Shown: positions 62,258 through 64,000 of the stretch, in pieces
Layout of the letters: each line of letters opens with the position of its first letter
How positions within the stretch are numbered: the first letter of the stretch is position 1
From: [Mycobacterium] vasticus
GTDB taxonomy: Bacteria; Actinomycetota; Actinomycetes; Mycobacteriales; Mycobacteriaceae
Reading direction: 5' to 3'
DNA: 64,000 nucleotides
Assembly (NCBI RefSeq): GCF_020181595.1
Contig: NZ_CP084028.1
Coordinates: forward strand, 1,771,647 to 1,835,646
Program-made: the position numbers and the translations under genes
Notes under the pieces: model-generated
Told to the model about the DNA's origin: nothing
Databases searched by the model: none
What the model saw: the letters and a program-made list of their open reading frames with translations, nothing else

Positions 62258-62833
62258 TCACTCGTGCAGGTGCACCCGTTCACCGCCGGCGCCGAAGATC
62301 ATGATCGCCTCGGCCGGGCCGTCGACCGCGCCGAACCAGTGCGGCGTCCAGGTGGAGAACTCGACGGCCTCGCCCGGCTCGATCAGGAAGTCCTCCTCGC
62401 CCAGCACCAATCGGAGCCGGCCGGACAGCAGGTACATCCATTCGTGGCCCTCGTGCACCGGCAGCTCCGCCGGTCGGCGGCGCCGCACACCGACCCGGAT
62501 CTTGAAGGCGTGCAGGCCGCCGGCCGGGCCGTGCCGGGTCAGCGGCCAGTAGGTGATGCCGTGGCGAGTCTGGGACGCCCCCCGAACCCGCGGATCCGGC
62601 TGCTGGGGGGCGCGCAGCAGCTCATCGGTGCTGACCGAGAGCGCTTGGGCCAACCGGGGCAGGTGATCGAGCGCCAGCCGCCGCTTGCCGGATTCCAGCC
62701 GGCTCAGCGTCGACAGGTCGATGCGGGCTCGGTCGGCCACCTCCTGCAACGTCAGGCCCTGCTGGGTGCGCAACTCACGTAACCGTCGTCGCACCCGCAG
62801 CTCGACGCCGGCCTCGTCGACATTTGCCTGCAT
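62258..62833 (-). CDS. XRE-family regulator with C-terminal cupin
   Basis: 191 residues. The N-terminal helix-turn-helix reads QGLTLQEVADRARIDLSTLSRLESG, and the C-terminal cupin is HEGHEWMYLLSGRLRLVLG. Such proteins sense small molecules, for example amines or carbohydrates. A perfect palindrome starts at its ATG, suggesting autoregulation. It lies 37 bp from cysE and is read in the same direction. The target is unknown. Confidence 0.88.
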   Translation of the reverse strand: MQANVDEAGVELRVRRRLRELRTQQGLTLQEVADRARIDLSTLSRLESGKRRLALDHLPRLAQALSVSTDELLRAPQQPDPRVRGASQTRHGITYWPLTRHGPAGGLHAFKIRVGVRRRRPAELPVHEGHEWMYLLSGRLRLVLGEEDFLIEPGEAVEFSTWTPHWFGAVDGPAEAIMIFGAGGERVHLHE

Positions 62834-62850
62834 GGCAAGCCAGCTTGCCA
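62833..62850. promoter_or_regulatory. Palindrome at the XRE-cupin start codon
   Basis: TGGCAAGCCAGCTTGCCA has perfect 8-bp arms around CA and overlaps the first base of the start codon. It is probably the regulator's own binding site, or a structure in the leader. Confidence 0.5.
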
Positions 62851-62870
62851 GCTGGTTGTGGGCCGCGCAA

Positions 62871-63455
62871 TCAGATGTACATGGCAGGGTCGATATAGCT
62901 CGTCGGATCTACAAGGGGTTCGCGCTGATTCGCGTTGCGGGCGCGCACCACTGCGGGAATGCCGGTGGCGATCGAATTCGGCGGCACGTCATGGGTGACC
63001 ACCGAGTTGGCGCCCACCGCCGAATCGTCGCCGATGTGTAAGGGCCCGAGCACCTTCGCGCCGGCGCCGATGGTCACCCGATCGCCGACCGTCGGGTGGC
63101 GCTTGCCGTGGTTCAGCGAACGGCCGCCCAGCGTCACGCCGTGGTAGAGCATCACGTCATCGCCGATCTCGGTAGTCTCGCCGATCACCACGCCCATCCC
63201 GTGGTCGATGAAGAACCGCTTGCCGATGGTCGCGCCCGGGTGGATCTCGACGCCGGTGACCAAGCGCGTCGCCTGCGACAGCAGACGAGCGGCGCCACGC
63301 AGCGCTGGCCGGGACCAGAGCCGGTGTGCCACCCGGTGCGACCAGATGGCATGCAGACCCGAATAGACCAGTGCGTTCTCCACGTCGCCACGCGCCGCCG
63401 GATCGTGGGCCCGCGCGTTGCGCAGATCTTCGCGGACAGTCAACAGCAAGCTCAT
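62871..63455 (-). CDS. cysE: Serine O-acetyltransferase
   Basis: 194 residues from ATG 63455. A short N-terminal helical domain precedes a left-handed beta helix of hexapeptide repeats: [40 protein letters not shown], and [21 protein letters not shown]. It makes O-acetylserine for the adjacent cysK, with a gap of 7 bp. It is the short form, lacking the long N-terminus of E. coli CysE. Confidence 0.93.
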   Translation of the reverse strand: MSLLLTVREDLRNARAHDPAARGDVENALVYSGLHAIWSHRVAHRLWSRPALRGAARLLSQATRLVTGVEIHPGATIGKRFFIDHGMGVVIGETTEIGDDVMLYHGVTLGGRSLNHGKRHPTVGDRVTIGAGAKVLGPLHIGDDSAVGANSVVTHDVPPNSIATGIPAVVRARNANQREPLVDPTSYIDPAMYI

Positions 63456-63462
63456 GGTGTGA

Positions 63463-64000
63463 TTATTCCCTGATGTTCTCGAACAGCGGCGTCGAGATGT
63501 AGCGCTCACCGAAATCCGGGGCAATCACGACGATGAGCTTGCCGGCATTCGCCGGACGTTTGGCCAATTCGATTGCGGCCCAGACATTTGCACCTGTGGA
63601 GATTCCGCCGAGGATGCCTTCCTCGGTACCGAGCGCACGCGCGACTCGCAGGGCGTCGTCGGAGGCGACATCGATGATCTCGTCGTAGACGTTGCGATCG
63701 AGCACCTCGGGCACGAAGTTGGGCCCGAGGCCCTGCAGCCCGTGCGGCCCGGGTTTGCCGCCGTTGAGAATGGCGGAGTCCTTCGGTTCGACGCCGACGA
63801 TGCCCACGCCCGGCTTGCGGGCCTTGAGTCCGTGACCCACCCCGGTCAGCGTTCCGCCGGTGCCGATCCCGGCGACGAAGAAGTCGACGGCGCCGGCGGT
63901 GTCCGACCAGATCTCCTCGGCCGTCGTCGTCGCATGGATCTGCGGATTGGCGGGGTTGGCGAACTGATCGGCCGCGACGGCGTTGCGGGTTTCGGCGATG
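63463..64000 (-). CDS. cysK1: Cysteine synthase (O-acetylserine sulfhydrylase), 5' end outside window
   Basis: The open frame continues past the right edge, so the N-terminus with the PLP lysine is missing. The visible part has [18 protein letters not shown] (PLP phosphate-binding loop), [13 protein letters not shown] and [12 protein letters not shown], as in CysK. It combines O-acetylserine with sulfide to form cysteine. It is followed by cysE on the same strand, forming a cysteine synthesis operon (Rv2334-Rv2335 in M. tuberculosis, as recalled). Confidence 0.93.
   Translation of the reverse strand, partial: IAETRNAVAADQFANPANPQIHATTTAEEIWSDTAGAVDFFVAGIGTGGTLTGVGHGLKARKPGVGIVGVEPKDSAILNGGKPGPHGLQGLGPNFVPEVLDRNVYDEIIDVASDDALRVARALGTEEGILGGISTGANVWAAIELAKRPANAGKLIVVIAPDFGERYISTPLFENIRE

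Overview
The window is high-GC actinobacterial DNA that I place in the mycobacteria (Mycobacterium/Mycolicibacterium). The decisive evidence is the mycolic-acid FAS-II operon fabD-acpM-kasA-kasB-accD6, with the regulator mabR and aceE beside it. Other mycobacterial hallmarks are mscR (mycothiol), ahpE, the ptpA/ptkA pair, MPT63-like secreted proteins and several cutinases. From about 25 kb to 62 kb the gene order follows, in the opposite orientation, M. tuberculosis Rv2265 to Rv2228c, recalled from memory. Accessory cassettes interrupt that order. No insertion sequence, integrase, phage or CRISPR array is visible. No gene-free stretch longer than 300 bp remains once starts are corrected.

Layout. 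1-5 kb: a redox cluster (SDR, ferritin-like diiron protein, Baeyer-Villiger-type flavin monooxygenase, MerR regulator, two AhpD-fold proteins). 5-10 kb: a SnoaL-domain fragment, a DUF2652 protein, a cutinase, and a TetR gene divergent from a Rieske oxygenase/DapB-like pair. 10-15 kb: two tandem MPT63-like secreted proteins, a membrane Ser/Thr kinase homologue lacking the catalytic Asp, and a GH5-like hydrolase. 15-26 kb: SDR plus acyl-CoA ligase, ankyrin protein, Tex, a GlcD-like oxidase with IlvX, two tandem cutinases and an MFS transporter. 26-38 kb: a membrane-anchored Hsp70/actin-fold protein with a SHOCT protein, metallo-hydrolase/mscR, an AraC/D-aminoacylase cassette, a serine hydrolase, DUF3145, a diacylglycerol kinase/AGPS-like pair and a TetR. 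38-42.5 kb: glpD1, then a TetR/FAD-monooxygenase cassette and a broken methyltransferase. 42.5-52 kb: accD6, kasB, kasA, acpM, fabD, mabR, aceE. 52-64 kb: lipoprotein, DUF3052, ahpE, tRNA-Val, an ArsR/His-rich peptide cassette, a FadD ligase, an F420-type oxidoreductase, SURF1, ptpA, ptkA, Nif3-like, zinc-ribbon coiled coil, RNase H/phosphatase, XRE-cupin, cysE, cysK.

How the genes work together. aceE makes acetyl-CoA, accD6 contributes to malonyl-CoA, fabD moves malonate to AcpM, and KasA/KasB elongate meromycolate chains under MabR. The AGPS-like oxidase, diacylglycerol kinase, GlpD1 and TetR look like a glycerolipid module. Many genes begin 6-8 nt after a TANNNT -10 element with no ribosome-binding site, the arrangement expected of leaderless mycobacterial mRNAs.

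The most interesting items are: the ArsR plus 42-residue His-rich peptide with an operator over its start; the HRG (not HRD) kinase; a kasB reading frame that has lost its stop and runs into accD6; a pair of matching TetR operators flanking a regulator and its probable target; a dispersed palindromic intergenic element (three copies); and a small GC-rich element inserted in frame in mabR.
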